Part shown: piece by piece, positions 7,586-19,008 of the stretch
How the letters are laid out: each line of letters starts with the position of its first letter
Numbering within the stretch: the stretch's first letter is position 1
Assembly: GCA_020161845.1 (NCBI GenBank)
Contig: JAIUNK010000001.1
Span: 62,001 to 126,000 of the forward strand
Reading direction: 5' to 3'
Source of the DNA: Actinomycetota bacterium
GTDB taxonomy: Bacteria > Actinomycetota > Actinomycetes > Actinomycetales > Dermatophilaceae
Length of the DNA: 64,000 bases
Made by a program: the position numbers and the translations under genes
The notes under the pieces: model-generated
Told to the model about the DNA's origin: nothing
The model's input: the letters and a program-made list of their open reading frames with translations, nothing else
The model's database searches: none

Positions 7586-8092
7586 TCAGGGGTGGCGGGC
7601 GGTGAACAGCCGGGCCTCCGCCAGCGCCGACCAGCCGCCGAAGAACTCCAGTCCGACCAGCGTGGCCGGGGGGAAGTTGTACCGGATCATCGACAACGCC
7701 TCACCGCTGGAGTGCCGGCGGTCGGCGAGGCTGCTGGCCAGGGCCGGGATGCCCGGCGCGTGGCCGACCACCAGGACCGTCAGTACCCGGTCCTCGACCC
7801 CGGACAGTTCGGCGAGGAGCTGGCGGGTGCCGGCGTTGTACAGCCGGTCGAGGTAGCGGATCGGGGCGCGCAGGTTCAGCAGCTCCGTGGTCTGGCGGGC
7901 CCTGGTGGCGGACGAGCTGAGCACGAGCTCGACCCGTTGCGGGCCGAGCACCTCACCGACCTCGCGCGCCTGCGCCCGTCCCTTCGGGCTGAGCTCCCGG
8001 GAGACGTCCCGGGCGTCCAGGCCGTGGTTGGCGGCGTCCGCGTGGCGCAGCAGGTACAGCCGGTGTGCCTTCGGTTCGCCGCGGGTGGCCAT
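7586..8092 (-). CDS. SixA-like histidine phosphatase
   Basis: This 168-residue histidine-phosphatase superfamily protein carries the RHG-type catalytic motif (YLLRHADA, about residues 13-20) with the phosphoenzyme His. The second catalytic His is in the VVGHAPGIP segment. The short single-domain form without a cap matches the SixA branch, which removes phosphate from phosphohistidine proteins. The natural substrate is not evident. It lies 14 bases beyond the pyrophosphatase stop on the same strand and is likely in its operon. Confidence 0.85.
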   Translation of the reverse strand: MATRGEPKAHRLYLLRHADAANHGLDARDVSRELSPKGRAQAREVGEVLGPQRVELVLSSSATRARQTTELLNLRAPIRYLDRLYNAGTRQLLAELSGVEDRVLTVLVVGHAPGIPALASSLADRRHSSGEALSMIRYNFPPATLVGLEFFGGWSALAEARLFTARHP

Positions 8093-8106
8093 CTAGATCG
8101 TCGGGC

Positions 8107-8667
8107 TCAGTCCCTGGTGAACTCGTTCTCGTAGGAGGTTCCTCGCGCGCGCTCCCAGCTGGAGCGGATCTCCATCTCGGCCTCGGCGCGGCCGACCCAG
8201 ACCGCACCCTCGACGGACTTGCCGGGCTCGAGGTCCTTGTAGACGGAGAAGAAGTGCTCGATCTCGAGCAGGGCGAGGTTGGCCAGGTCGGTGAGTTCCT
8301 TGAGGTTCTGCTGGCGCTGGTCGGCGACCGGGATGCACAGCACCTTGTCGTCGCCGCCCATCTCGTCCTTCATGCGGAACATGCCGATCGCGCGGCATTC
8401 GATGAGGGCGCCGGGGAAAGTGGCCTCGGGAACCAGCACCATGGCGTCCAGCGGGTCGCCGTCCTGGCCGAGGGTGCCCTCGATGAAGCCGTAGTCGTTC
8501 GGGTACTGGGTCGAGGTGAACAGCGTCCGGTCCAGCCGGATGCGGCCGGTGTGGTGGTCCATCTCGTACTTGTTCTTGGTGCCCTTCGGGATCTCGATCG
8601 TGACGTCGAAGTGGAGGCTCGGCTGAATCTTGGGGCGTGCAAAGCTGGGGCGTTCCGTCGGAGTCAT
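8107..8667 (-). CDS. ppa: Inorganic pyrophosphatase (family I)
   Basis: This 186-residue cytoplasmic enzyme hydrolyses pyrophosphate to phosphate and so drives biosynthetic reactions. Family I signatures are visible: [11 protein letters not shown] near the N-terminus, then [11 protein letters not shown], and the metal-binding [10 protein letters not shown]. The length is normal. The ATG at 8667 is chosen because the conserved fold starts soon after; the longer frame to 8847 is arginine-rich and lies over the divergent gene. It is followed by the SixA-like gene. Confidence 0.93.
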   Translation of the reverse strand: MTPTERPSFARPKIQPSLHFDVTIEIPKGTKNKYEMDHHTGRIRLDRTLFTSTQYPNDYGFIEGTLGQDGDPLDAMVLVPEATFPGALIECRAIGMFRMKDEMGGDDKVLCIPVADQRQQNLKELTDLANLALLEIEHFFSVYKDLEPGKSVEGAVWVGRAEAEMEIRSSWERARGTSYENEFTRD

Positions 8668-8738
8668 CTGAGCCTCTCTGTCATGATGGGTTCTCGATGT
8701 GTGAGCCGAGCCTATCGCTAGCCGGGGCCCCGACAAGG

Positions 8739-10076
8739 GTGGGGTCACCCCGGCGACGTCCCGGACGGGCCGGCCCCGGCGTGATCGCCGCCGCCGTGTG
8801 CGCCGTCCTCCTCGCCGGCTGCACCCCCGCCTCCGCCGGTCCTGCACAGGGCCCGGCGGCCGTCCGGCCCACCGCCCCGGACGCCTCCCCGGCGTCCGCG
8901 ACGCCGGCTCCCGTCCCCGATCCGGAGAAGCTCGCCGCCCGGCTGGCGAAGGTCTCGCGGACCGGTATCGCCCGGAGCGGGATCGCCGTCCTGGCCGACG
9001 ACGGCGCCGTGCTCGCCGACCGTGGTGCCGACCGTCCCCTCGCCCCGGCCTCGACGCTGAAACTGCTGACCACCCTCGCCGCCGTGGACACCCTCGGCGC
9101 CGACCACACCTTCACCACGAGCGTGGTCAGCCCGTCAAAGGGACGGATCGTGCTGGTCGGGGGCGGCGACCCGCTGCTCACGGACAAGACCTCCACCTCG
9201 GCCACCAAGCCCGCCTCGCTCCAGGCGCTCGCCGTGCACACGGCGGAGGCGCTGGCGGCGTCCGGGGTGACGAAGGTGCGCCTGGGCTACGACGACTCGC
9301 TGTTCTCCGGCCCGGACTTCAACCCGGCGTGGAAGTCGCGCTGGCGCGGCTACCTGTCCCGGGTGACCCCGCTGATGGTGGGGGAGGGCCGCTTCGACCA
9401 GTGGCGCTCCGACCCGGAGCCGGCGCTCACCGCGGCCACCGCCTTCGCGAAGCGGCTGCAGAAGCAGGGCATCCGGGTCACCGTTGTCGGACAGCAGGAG
9501 GCTCCCGACGGGGCGGCAACGGTGGCGTCGGTGTCCTCGGCGCCGCTGTCGGCCGTCATCGCGCGCACCCTGCGGCTCAGCGACAACTCCGCCGCGGAGG
9601 TCCTCGCGCGCCACGTGGCCCTCGCCACCGGCCGGACGCCGAGCTTCGCCGGCGCCACCGCCGCGATCACGGCCTGGCTGAAGGACCACGACCTGTGGGA
9701 CGACGGCATGGTGCTGCGCGACGGCAGCGGCCTGTCCGACCGCTCGCGCGTGACGCCGTCCGTGCTGGCCCGGGGCCTCCTGCTCGCCGTGCACACCCCG
9801 GAACTCCGCGCGGTGGCCGACGGGCTCCCCGTGGCCGGAGAGAACGGGACGCTGAAGGACCGGTTCGACGACAGCTCGGAGGCGATCGCCCGGGGCAACG
9901 TCCGCGCGAAGACCGGGACGCTGGCCGGCGTGGCCAGCCTGGCCGGCTACCTGACCACGGCGGACGGCGCCCGGCTGGTCTTCGCCGCGATGGCCAACGG
10001 GACCGCGGGGCAGAACACCGCCTACAACTGGCTCGACCGCTCCGCCGCCGCGCTCGTGCGCTGCGGCTGCCGCTGA
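8739..10076 (+). CDS. dacB: D-alanyl-D-alanine carboxypeptidase/endopeptidase (PBP4, S13)
   Basis: This enzyme trims or cleaves peptidoglycan cross-links outside the membrane. The S13 motifs are SxxK (PASTLKLLT), SxN ([13 protein letters not shown]) and KTG ([10 protein letters not shown]). The N-terminus is a lipoprotein signal ([14 protein letters not shown]) followed by a Pro/Ala/Ser linker. GTG at 8739 gives a standard signal; ATG at 8697 is possible but would leave only 29 bases to the divergent ppa start. With the GTG start it has 445 residues. About 45 bases separate it from the downstream metalloprotease-like gene. Confidence 0.88.
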   Translation: MGSPRRRPGRAGPGVIAAAVCAVLLAGCTPASAGPAQGPAAVRPTAPDASPASATPAPVPDPEKLAARLAKVSRTGIARSGIAVLADDGAVLADRGADRPLAPASTLKLLTTLAAVDTLGADHTFTTSVVSPSKGRIVLVGGGDPLLTDKTSTSATKPASLQALAVHTAEALAASGVTKVRLGYDDSLFSGPDFNPAWKSRWRGYLSRVTPLMVGEGRFDQWRSDPEPALTAATAFAKRLQKQGIRVTVVGQQEAPDGAATVASVSSAPLSAVIARTLRLSDNSAAEVLARHVALATGRTPSFAGATAAITAWLKDHDLWDDGMVLRDGSGLSDRSRVTPSVLARGLLLAVHTPELRAVADGLPVAGENGTLKDRFDDSSEAIARGNVRAKTGTLAGVASLAGYLTTADGARLVFAAMANGTAGQNTAYNWLDRSAAALVRCGCR

Positions 10077-10111
10077 CCCCGCGCGTCCTCCTGCGGCTCC
10101 CGGCCGCGCCG

Positions 10112-10117
10112 TAGGGT
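10112..10117 (+). promoter_or_regulatory. -10 box of a leaderless promoter
   Basis: TAGGGT ends 6 bases before the ATG at 10124, so transcription should start at or next to the start codon; there is no Shine-Dalgarno sequence. Confidence 0.6.
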
Positions 10118-10123
10118 GGAGCC

Positions 10124-11095
10124 ATGGAGCACCTGCCCGTCGTCGACTGGCCCTTCGCAGCGAGCACCGGCAGGGCGCTCGTCCACCCGGGGCCGGACGC
10201 CGGCCCGTCCGAGATCGCCGGCCTGGTCGCCGACCTGCGCGACGCCGCGTCCCGGGCGACCGGACACGTCGCGGAGGTGACCCGGCTGGAGCGTCCCGCG
10301 CCCGCGGAGGTGCTCGTGGTCGACCGGGCCAGCTGGGTCACGGCGGTGTGCGGCTCGGCGAGTGCCATGCTGGCCGGCGTCGGCGCCCACGAGCCCGACT
10401 CGGCGGTGGCCCGCGTCCGCGCCCGTGCCCTGGGCGCCCAGGCCGGTGGCGTGTTCGCCCTCGTCGCGGCGCGCATCCTCGGCCAGTTCGACCCGTTCTC
10501 CGACCCGTCGCGGCTGCTGCTCGTCGCCCCCAACGTCCTGCTGGTCGAGCGCGAGCTCGGCGCGGTCCCGTCCGACTTCCGGCTGTGGGTGTGCCTGCAC
10601 GAGGAGACCCACCGGTTCCAGTTCGGGCACGCCCCGTGGCTGCGCGGGCACCTTCTCGGCCTGTTCGCCGAGCTCCTCGAGGGTGACGAGCTGCGGTTCG
10701 GCTGGCCGGAGGCGGGACGCCCGACGAGCGTGCGTGACCTCATCGCCAACCCTGCGCAGCGGGAGGCCTTCGACCAGGTGACGGCGGTCATGTCGCTGAT
10801 GGAGGGCCACGCCGACGTGATGATGGACCGCGTCGGCACGGCGGTCGTGCCGAGCTACCCGGCGATCCGCAGGGCCTTCGAGTCGCGCCGTGACCAGAAG
10901 GGGTGGGGCAGCTGGGTGCGCCGGCTCCTCGGCTTCGACCTCAAGCGCGAGCAGTACCGCGACGGTGCGGGGTTCTGCCGCCAGGTGATCGACGCCGCCG
11001 GCGTCGAGACCCTCAACCGGGCGTTCGAGGCGCCCGGACTGCTGCCGACGCTCCACGAGGTGCACGACCCGCAGCTGTGGCTGCACCGGATCTGA
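10124..11095 (+). CDS. DUF2342 zincin-like protein
   Basis: This 323-residue protein of an actinobacterial family is annotated as zinc-dependent metalloprotease or F420-biosynthesis-associated. A gluzincin-like metal site is visible: HEETHRFQF (HExxH) near residue 160, and the downstream acidic segment MEGHADVMMD near 225-235. There is no signal peptide, so it is cytoplasmic. Its stop overlaps the tilS start (TGATG), and the zincin-tilS-hpt-ftsH order is common in actinobacteria. The activity is not established by the sequence. Confidence 0.85.
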   Translation: MEHLPVVDWPFAASTGRALVHPGPDAGPSEIAGLVADLRDAASRATGHVAEVTRLERPAPAEVLVVDRASWVTAVCGSASAMLAGVGAHEPDSAVARVRARALGAQAGGVFALVAARILGQFDPFSDPSRLLLVAPNVLLVERELGAVPSDFRLWVCLHEETHRFQFGHAPWLRGHLLGLFAELLEGDELRFGWPEAGRPTSVRDLIANPAQREAFDQVTAVMSLMEGHADVMMDRVGTAVVPSYPAIRRAFESRRDQKGWGSWVRRLLGFDLKREQYRDGAGFCRQVIDAAGVETLNRAFEAPGLLPTLHEVHDPQLWLHRI

Positions 11096-12069
11096 TGGCC
11101 CGTCGGGCGCTCGGGCCCGCGACCCTCGAGGTGGTGCGGGCGGTCGAGGCTGCCCTCACCGGCCCGGCCCTCGTCGCCTGCTCCGGCGGACCCGACTCGC
11201 TGGCGCTGGCCGCGGCGGCCGCCGTGGTGGCGCGGCGCACCGGCGTCGTCGTGCGCGCGGCCGTGGTCGACCACGGCCTCCAGCCGGGCTCGGACGCGGT
11301 GGCCGCACTGGTCGCCGAGCGGCTTGCCGGGCTGGGAATGCCGGCCCGGGTGCTCACGGTCGAGGTGGACGCCTCCGGAGAGGGTCCGGAGGCCGCAGCG
11401 CGCCACGCGCGCTACGCGGCGCTGGAGGAGGCCGCCGGAGGTGACGACCTGCTGCTGGGCCACACTCTCGACGACCAGGCGGAGACCGTCCTGCTGGGGC
11501 TGGCCCGGGGGTCGGGCGCACGGTCGCTCGCCGGGATGCCGGCGCGCCGCGGGCGCGTCGTCCGTCCGCTGCTCGGGGTGCGCGCCGCGACCACCCGGAG
11601 GGCCTGCGCGGAACTGGGCCTCGAGCCGTGGCTCGACCCGCACAACGCGGACGACCGCTTCACGCGGGTGAGGGTCCGTGCGCGCGTGCTGCCCCTGCTC
11701 GAGGCCGAGCTCGGGCCCGGCATCGCCGAGGCGCTCGCCCGCTCCGCCACGCTCGTCCGCGCCGACGCCGACCTCCTGGACGCCCTCGCCGCCGCCGAAC
11801 GGGCGTCCCACCCGGAGCCGGAACCGGCCTGCGACTGGCTGGCGTCGCTGCCGCCCGCGCTGCGGGGACGCGTCCTGCGGGACTGGCTGCGCGAGGCCGG
11901 CGCCGCCGACGTGACGGCGGGGCACGTCGCGGCCGTGGACGCGCTGGTCACCGCCTGGCACGGCCAGCGCGGGGCGGACGTGCCCGGGCTGCGGGTGCGG
12001 CGCGTCGACGGCCGCCTGCGGGTTTCACCGCCGGGGCCGGGGCGACCGCCGGCTTCGTCACGGGGGTAA
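11095..12069 (+). CDS. tilS: tRNA(Ile)-lysidine synthase
   Basis: This 324-residue N-type ATP pyrophosphatase converts C34 of the tRNA-Ile CAU anticodon to lysidine, so the tRNA reads AUA. The PP-loop is SGGPDSLAL near residues 26-34. A second family motif is GHTLDDQAETVLLGLARGSG, with the PLL region (VVRPLLGVR) following. The C-terminal domain is short, as in actinobacterial forms. The start codon overlaps the previous stop. Upstream in-frame codons lie inside the preceding gene and were rejected. Confidence 0.92.
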   Translation: MARRALGPATLEVVRAVEAALTGPALVACSGGPDSLALAAAAAVVARRTGVVVRAAVVDHGLQPGSDAVAALVAERLAGLGMPARVLTVEVDASGEGPEAAARHARYAALEEAAGGDDLLLGHTLDDQAETVLLGLARGSGARSLAGMPARRGRVVRPLLGVRAATTRRACAELGLEPWLDPHNADDRFTRVRVRARVLPLLEAELGPGIAEALARSATLVRADADLLDALAAAERASHPEPEPACDWLASLPPALRGRVLRDWLREAGAADVTAGHVAAVDALVTAWHGQRGADVPGLRVRRVDGRLRVSPPGPGRPPASSRG

Positions 12070-12072
12070 GGT
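12067..12072 (+). promoter_or_regulatory. -10 box of a leaderless promoter for hpt
   Basis: TAAGGT overlaps the tilS stop and ends 6 bases before the GTG of hpt, predicting a leaderless hpt transcript besides read-through from tilS. Confidence 0.55.
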
Positions 12073-12078
12073 CTCCGC

Positions 12079-12630
12079 GTGGATTCCGCTGACATCACCG
12101 CCGACCTGTCCGAGGTCCTCTACACCAAGGCCGACATCGAGACCCGCCTCGCCGAGATCGGCGCGCAGGTCGACCGCGACTACGCCGGCAAGAACCCCCT
12201 GCTGGTGGGCGTGCTGAACGGCGCGGTGATGGTCATGGCCGACCTGTCCCGCACGCTGCACATCGACTGCGCGATGGACTGGATGGCGATCTCCTCCTAC
12301 GGCATGGGCACCCAGTCCTCCGGCGTGGTGCGCATCCTCAAGGACCTCTCCACCGACCTCGAGGGACGCCACGTGCTGGTGGTGGAGGACATCATCGACA
12401 CCGGGCTCACGCTGACCTACCTCATGCAGAACCTCGCGTCCCGCAACCCGGCGAGCCTGGAGATCATGGCGATGTTCCGCAAGCCGGACGCCATGAAGGC
12501 CGAGATCGACGTGAAGTACATCGGCTTCGACCTGCCCAACCAGTTCGTCGTGGGCTACGGCCTGGACTACGCGGGCCGCTACCGCAACCTCACCGACGTC
12601 GGGATCCTGGCCCCTCACGTCTACAGCTGA
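12079..12630 (+). CDS. hpt: Hypoxanthine phosphoribosyltransferase
   Basis: This 183-residue purine-salvage enzyme joins hypoxanthine or guanine to PRPP. The PRPP-binding loop VLVVEDIIDTGLTL is near residues 96-109. PLLVGVLNGAVMVMADL and the C-terminal VVGYGLDYAGRYRNL are typical of bacterial HPRT. The GTG start directly follows a -10 box. It sits between tilS and ftsH, a conserved order. Confidence 0.94.
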   Translation: MDSADITADLSEVLYTKADIETRLAEIGAQVDRDYAGKNPLLVGVLNGAVMVMADLSRTLHIDCAMDWMAISSYGMGTQSSGVVRILKDLSTDLEGRHVLVVEDIIDTGLTLTYLMQNLASRNPASLEIMAMFRKPDAMKAEIDVKYIGFDLPNQFVVGYGLDYAGRYRNLTDVGILAPHVYS

Positions 12631-12723
12631 CCCCGCCCCGACCAGCGGGCGGGACCGCCGGAGCCGGTTGCGCGCTTCGGTATCGTCCTATGTGCGCAAC
12701 CGCGCCGCTGACGAAGGCAGGTA

Positions 12724-15009
<2,286 letters not shown>

Positions 15010-15010
15010 G

Positions 15011-15571
15011 GTGGGCATCGACCTGGAGCGGGTGGCGGCAGCCGTCCGCGAGATCCTGATCGGCGTCGGGGAGGACCCCGATCGCGATGGCCTGCGCGAC
15101 ACCCCGATGCGGGTGGCGAAGGCGTACGGCGAGATGTTCAGCGGGCTGCGGTCCGACCCGGCGGAGGTGCTCTCGACCACCTTCGACCTCGGGCACGACG
15201 AGATGGTGCTGGTGCGTGACATCGAGGTGTGGAGCACGTGCGAGCACCACCTCCTGCCGTTCACCGGCGTGGCCCACGTCGGCTACATCCCCTCGCACGG
15301 ACGCATCACCGGGCTCAGCAAGCTCGCGCGGCTCGTCGACGCCTTCGCCAAGCGGCCGCAGGTGCAGGAGCGCCTGACGTCCGAGGTGGCGGACGCCCTG
15401 GTCGAGCACCTCAGCCCGCAGGGCGTGATCGTGGTGATCGAGTGCGAGCACCTGTGCATGACGATGCGTGGCGTCCGCAAGCCCGGCGCGAAGACCGTCA
15501 CGAGCGCCGTCCGCGGCGTGATGGCGAACCCCGCCACCCGCGCAGAGGCGATGAGCCTGATCATCGGCTGA
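15011..15571 (+). CDS. folE: GTP cyclohydrolase I
   Basis: This 186-residue enzyme performs the first step of folate synthesis, GTP to dihydroneopterin triphosphate. The zinc ligands appear in [10 protein letters not shown] and in [24 protein letters not shown] and [11 protein letters not shown] are family signatures. GTG at 15011 is chosen because the conserved helix follows directly and a GGAG lies upstream; longer frames run into ftsH. It opens the ftsH-adjacent folate cluster, followed after 263 bases by folP. Confidence 0.94.
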   Translation: MGIDLERVAAAVREILIGVGEDPDRDGLRDTPMRVAKAYGEMFSGLRSDPAEVLSTTFDLGHDEMVLVRDIEVWSTCEHHLLPFTGVAHVGYIPSHGRITGLSKLARLVDAFAKRPQVQERLTSEVADALVEHLSPQGVIVVIECEHLCMTMRGVRKPGAKTVTSAVRGVMANPATRAEAMSLIIG

Positions 15572-15647
15572 ACCCGCACCACCCCCGCCGCCCGCCCCAC
15601 CCCGTCCCCGCCCCCTCCCCCTCCCCACCCCGCGTTTGCTGCCGATC

Positions 15648-15685
15648 GCAACTCCCGCTACCGGAATTCCGGTAGCGGGAGTTGC
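15648..15685. repeat. 38-bp perfect palindrome between folE and folP
   Basis: Nineteen bases (15648-15666) are followed directly by their exact complement (15667-15685), with no spacer and GGAATTCC at the centre. It lies within a C/G-rich intergenic stretch 77 bases after folE. It may act as a terminator for folE in cruciform or RNA-hairpin form, or be a mobile REP-like unit; no T run follows. Confidence 0.8.
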
Positions 15686-15822
15686 ATTCGGGGGCGAACG
15701 CGGACCTGGGGGGCGGGCCGGGTGGGCGAACGCCGGGCCAATGCCGGGCTGGTGGGACGGCGGAAGGAGAGGCGGAGAGCCGGGCGGAAAGGGGGCGGAG
15801 AGCGGGAGAGGGTGGGGTTCGT

Positions 15823-15828
15823 TAGGCT
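15823..15828 (+). promoter_or_regulatory. -10 box of a leaderless promoter for folP
   Basis: TAGGCT ends 6 bases before the folP GTG at 15835, with no ribosome site between. Confidence 0.6.
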
Positions 15829-15834
15829 TTCGCG

Positions 15835-16689
15835 GTGACCACGCTGCCGCAGCCCGGACGCACCCTGGTGATGGGGATCCTCAACGTCACCCCGGACTCG
15901 TTCTCCGACGGTGGCGAGTTCCTGGCCGTGGAGGCGGCGGTCGCGCACGGGCTGGCCCTGCACGCCGAGGGGGCCGACATCGTGGACGTGGGGGGCGAGT
16001 CCACCCGTCCCGGCGCCCAGCGTGCGGACGTGGAGACCGAACTGGCGCGGGTCGTTCCGGTCGTCGAGCGGCTCTCCGCCGCCGGCGTGCCGGTGTCGGT
16101 CGACACCATGCGCGCGGCGGTGGCCGCGGCGGCCGTCCACGCCGGCGCCGTGCTGGTGAACGACGTCTCCGGCGGGCTCGCGGACCCCGCGATGCTGCCG
16201 ACCGTGGCCGACCTCGGGGCGTCGTACGTCGCCATGCACTGGCGCGGCCACTCCGAGACGATGTCTGACCTCGCCGTCTACGACGACGTCGTGATCGACG
16301 TCTGCGCGGAACTTTCCGAACGACTCGCCGCCGCGCTCGCCGCGGGCATCCGGCGTGACCGGGTGGTGCTCGACCCGGGCCTCGGCTTCGCGAAGACCGC
16401 CGCGCACAACTGGGCGCTGCTGGGCCGGCTGGACGCCCTCGCGGCCCTCGGCCAGCCCCTGCTCGTGGGCGCCTCCCGCAAGCGCTTCCTCGGTGCCCTG
16501 CTCGCCGAGGGCGACGACCCGCGCCCTGTCCGCGAGCGTGAGGACGCCGGCGTCGCCATCACGGCGCTGGTCGCGGCGGCCGGCGCCTGGGGCGTGCGGA
16601 CGCACACGGCCCGGCCCCACCGGGACGCGATCGCCGTCGCCGGGCGCCTGGCGGCGGAGCCCCAGCGGGAGGGACGCGCCGGACGGTAG
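15835..16689 (+). CDS. folP: Dihydropteroate synthase
   Basis: This 284-residue TIM-barrel enzyme condenses dihydropterin pyrophosphate with p-aminobenzoate; it is the sulfonamide target. Both family signatures are present: MGILNVTPDSFSDGGEF at about residues 13-29 and DIVDVGGESTRPGA at about 48-61. VNDVSGG, DPGLGFAKT and GASRKRFLG follow in the standard order. The leaderless start suggests its own promoter, with folB, folK and a DUF3180 gene behind it. Confidence 0.95.
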   Translation: MTTLPQPGRTLVMGILNVTPDSFSDGGEFLAVEAAVAHGLALHAEGADIVDVGGESTRPGAQRADVETELARVVPVVERLSAAGVPVSVDTMRAAVAAAAVHAGAVLVNDVSGGLADPAMLPTVADLGASYVAMHWRGHSETMSDLAVYDDVVIDVCAELSERLAAALAAGIRRDRVVLDPGLGFAKTAAHNWALLGRLDALAALGQPLLVGASRKRFLGALLAEGDDPRPVREREDAGVAITALVAAAGAWGVRTHTARPHRDAIAVAGRLAAEPQREGRAGR

Positions 16690-16713
16690 GGTCGGCGCAG
16701 AGGAGGTGGCTGC

Positions 16714-17079
16714 ATGGACCGTCCCGACCAGATCAGGTTGACCGGCCTGGAGGTGACCGCGCGCCACGGCGTGTACGCGGAGGAGAAGGTCACTCCGCAG
16801 CTGTTCGTGATCGACCTGTGCTGCAGCCTGCGTCCCCGTCCCGACACCGACGACCTGGCCACCACCGTCGACTACTCCGAGCTCGCGCAGCGGGTCGCCC
16901 GCGTCGCCGGGGAGGGATCGCTCGACCTGATCGAGACCCTCGCCGAGCGGGTCGCCCAGACCTGCCTGGCGGAGGAACTGGTGGTCGCGGTCGAGGTGAC
17001 CGTCCACAAGCCGCAGGCGCCGCTGCCGGTCCCGGTGGCGGACGTCGCCGTCAGCATCACCAGGAGGAAGCCCGCATGA
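16714..17079 (+). CDS. folB: Dihydroneopterin aldolase
   Basis: This 121-residue enzyme removes glycolaldehyde from dihydroneopterin. Family motifs are TGLEVTARHGVYAEEK near the start, TVDYSELA in the middle, and the lysine-bearing VEVTVHKPQAPLP near the end. A GAGGAGG ribosome site precedes the ATG. Its stop overlaps the folK start. Confidence 0.93.
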   Translation: MDRPDQIRLTGLEVTARHGVYAEEKVTPQLFVIDLCCSLRPRPDTDDLATTVDYSELAQRVARVAGEGSLDLIETLAERVAQTCLAEELVVAVEVTVHKPQAPLPVPVADVAVSITRRKPA

Positions 17080-17612
17080 CCTACCTCGACGTCGACACCC
17101 TGTCCGGCATGGCGCCGCTGAGGGTCGCGGTGTTCTCCCTGGGGTCGAACCTCGGTGACCGCTTCGAGTACCTCCAGGGCGCCGTCGGTGCCCTGCGCGC
17201 CACCCCCGGCCTGAAGATCACCGGCGTGTCCTCGGTCTACGAGACCACGCCCGTCGGGCTGGTCGAACAACCCGACTTCCTGAACATCGTGGTGGTCACC
17301 GAGTCCACGCTGCCGTCCATGGTGATGCTCGAGCGCGCCCTGGCGATCGAGGACGCGTACTCGCGCGTCCGCGTCGTACCCGGGGGGCCGCGCACTGTCG
17401 ACGTCGACCTGATCGCGGTCGGCGACCGGGTGCTGAACGGCGAGAACCTCACGCTTCCTCATCCGCGAGCCCACGAGCGGGCGTTCGTGCTGGCGCCCTG
17501 GCTCGAGGTCGAGCCGGAGGCGGAGCTGGTCGGGCACGGCCGGGTGGCCGACCTGCTGGCCGGGCTGGACGCCACCGGCGTGCGCCGGCGCGACGACCTC
17601 CGGGTGGAGTGA
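17076..17612 (+). CDS. folK: HPPK: hydroxymethyldihydropterin pyrophosphokinase
   Basis: This 178-residue enzyme transfers pyrophosphate from ATP to 6-hydroxymethyldihydropterin, making the folP substrate. Signatures are FSLGSNLGDR, VYETTPVG, the catalytic stretch RTVDVDLIAVGD, and LPHPRAHERAFVLAP. ATG overlaps the folB stop, with AGGAGGAAG just upstream. The first 15 residues are an extension before the fold. Confidence 0.94.
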   Translation: MTYLDVDTLSGMAPLRVAVFSLGSNLGDRFEYLQGAVGALRATPGLKITGVSSVYETTPVGLVEQPDFLNIVVVTESTLPSMVMLERALAIEDAYSRVRVVPGGPRTVDVDLIAVGDRVLNGENLTLPHPRAHERAFVLAPWLEVEPEAELVGHGRVADLLAGLDATGVRRRDDLRVE

Positions 17613-18133
17613 TGCCCCCGTCCGTTCGCAGCCCGGGGACGGTGCGCCCGACCGGTTGGCAGGCGGTCGGCGTCGCCGTGGTGGTCGGCGCCGGCATCGG
17701 CTGGTCGCTGTTCACGGCCCTGGACAAGTTCGGGGTGGAGCTGCCGCGCCTCCCGCTGATGGTCACCCTGGCGATCGCCGTCCTCGCTGCCGTGGTGGGG
17801 ACGCAGGCCGTGCTGGCCCACCGGATGATCCAGGTGCGGCGCCAACCGGTCCCTCCCGGACGCGCGGTCGCCCTCCTCGTGCTGGGCAAGTCCTGCCTGC
17901 TCGCCGGCGCCGGGCTCGCCGGCGGCTATGCCGCGGTGGCGGCCTACTTCTGGTCGCGCCTGGAGGCCAGCCTGCCCAGGGAGATCGTCGTGAGTTCCGC
18001 CGCGGCCGTGGTGGCGAGTGTCGCGCTCGGCATCGCCGGTGCGTTCCTGGAACGTGCGTGCCGAATTCCGGGTCCCCCGGACGAGGACGCCACGCCGCCC
18101 GACATTCCGGGAAGTGCGGATACCCCTAGCTAG
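17612..18133 (+). CDS. DUF3180 membrane protein
   Basis: This 173-residue protein has about four membrane helices (near residues 16-34, 46-66, 88-108 and 124-146) and a short polar tail. DUF3180 proteins are found directly after folK across actinobacteria; no activity is known. Start ATG 17612 and GTG 17609 both overlap the folK stop, so it is translationally coupled to the folate genes. Confidence 0.85.
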   Translation: MPPSVRSPGTVRPTGWQAVGVAVVVGAGIGWSLFTALDKFGVELPRLPLMVTLAIAVLAAVVGTQAVLAHRMIQVRRQPVPPGRAVALLVLGKSCLLAGAGLAGGYAAVAAYFWSRLEASLPREIVVSSAAAVVASVALGIAGAFLERACRIPGPPDEDATPPDIPGSADTPS

Positions 18134-18136
18134 ACT
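18131..18136 (+). promoter_or_regulatory. -10 box of a leaderless promoter
   Basis: TAGACT overlaps the DUF3180 stop and ends 7 bases before the GTG at 18144. Confidence 0.55.
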
Positions 18137-18143
18137 CCGGGGC

Positions 18144-18728
18144 GTGAATACCGCCGTCACGCCGAGAAAAGCGAATCCTTCCCCGCTGCGCCGTTACGCG
18201 TGGCTCTCGTTGCTCTCCACGGCCGTCGTCGCAGTTGCCGCCGCTTTCGGCGGGGTCTGGATGGTTCGTGCCGGGGTCGCGGTTGCCGTGATCGGTGGCT
18301 TCCTCGCCTGTGGTTTCGCCTGGCGCGAACTCCGGGTGACGCGAACCACGATGATGGCCCAGCAGTCCGCCGATTCCCGGCGGGCTGGGGAGAAGCTGCA
18401 CGCCGAGCGCGTCCAGCATGTCCGGTTGCTCCAGGTGCTCCAGGCCCGAAACGGCGAGCTGCGCAGCAAGCTGACGATGTCCCGGGCAGAGTCCGCCCGG
18501 CTGGCGCAGGAGGCCGCCCAGCTGCGCGGCGACAAGGCCGCGCTCCAGGTGCAGCTCTCCGAGCACCAGGCCGCGGCGGAAGCGGAGGTCCTCGCCCTGC
18601 CGCGCCGGGTTTCCGGACGCGGTGACGCGGTCGACCTGTGGGACGGCGACGCCGCCCCCACCGTGGTCGAACTGCAGGCGCTGGCCAACCCGCCGGAGTT
18701 CCCCGGCGAGCAGCGCCAGCACGCCTGA
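18144..18728 (+). CDS. Membrane-anchored coiled-coil protein, unknown function
   Basis: This 194-residue protein has two closely spaced membrane helices (about residues 18-38 and 41-60) followed by a long heptad-type helix (about 70-155, e.g. LLQVLQARNGELRSKL and AQLRGDKAALQVQL). The C-terminus is short and polar. I recognise no family. The topology, a membrane hairpin with a cytoplasmic coiled coil, resembles cell-envelope or division scaffolds, but that is a guess. It has its own probable promoter. Confidence 0.7.
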   Translation: MNTAVTPRKANPSPLRRYAWLSLLSTAVVAVAAAFGGVWMVRAGVAVAVIGGFLACGFAWRELRVTRTTMMAQQSADSRRAGEKLHAERVQHVRLLQVLQARNGELRSKLTMSRAESARLAQEAAQLRGDKAALQVQLSEHQAAAEAEVLALPRRVSGRGDAVDLWDGDAAPTVVELQALANPPEFPGEQRQHA

Positions 18729-19008
18729 GCCCCGCCTCCTCAGCGCGACGGCGCGCGCCGGTGCAATAGTGCTTATCCGCGCCTGGTGACGCCCTGATTC
18801 CCGGCGTGCGGAATTGGGTGCCGGCGTCCCCGCGATTCGACCGGTGAGACCCGGTGACCGCCCGCACAGCCGTGGGGGTTTGCGCGGCGATAAATGGGGA
18901 ATAGACCCCGGTCAGTTTGCGGGAAGTGCACCCAGGTATATGCTGGCGTCACTATTGGGGCAGCCAATAACCAAGTCGCGCTGCGACGACTTCTTCGAAA
19001 GGACCGAC

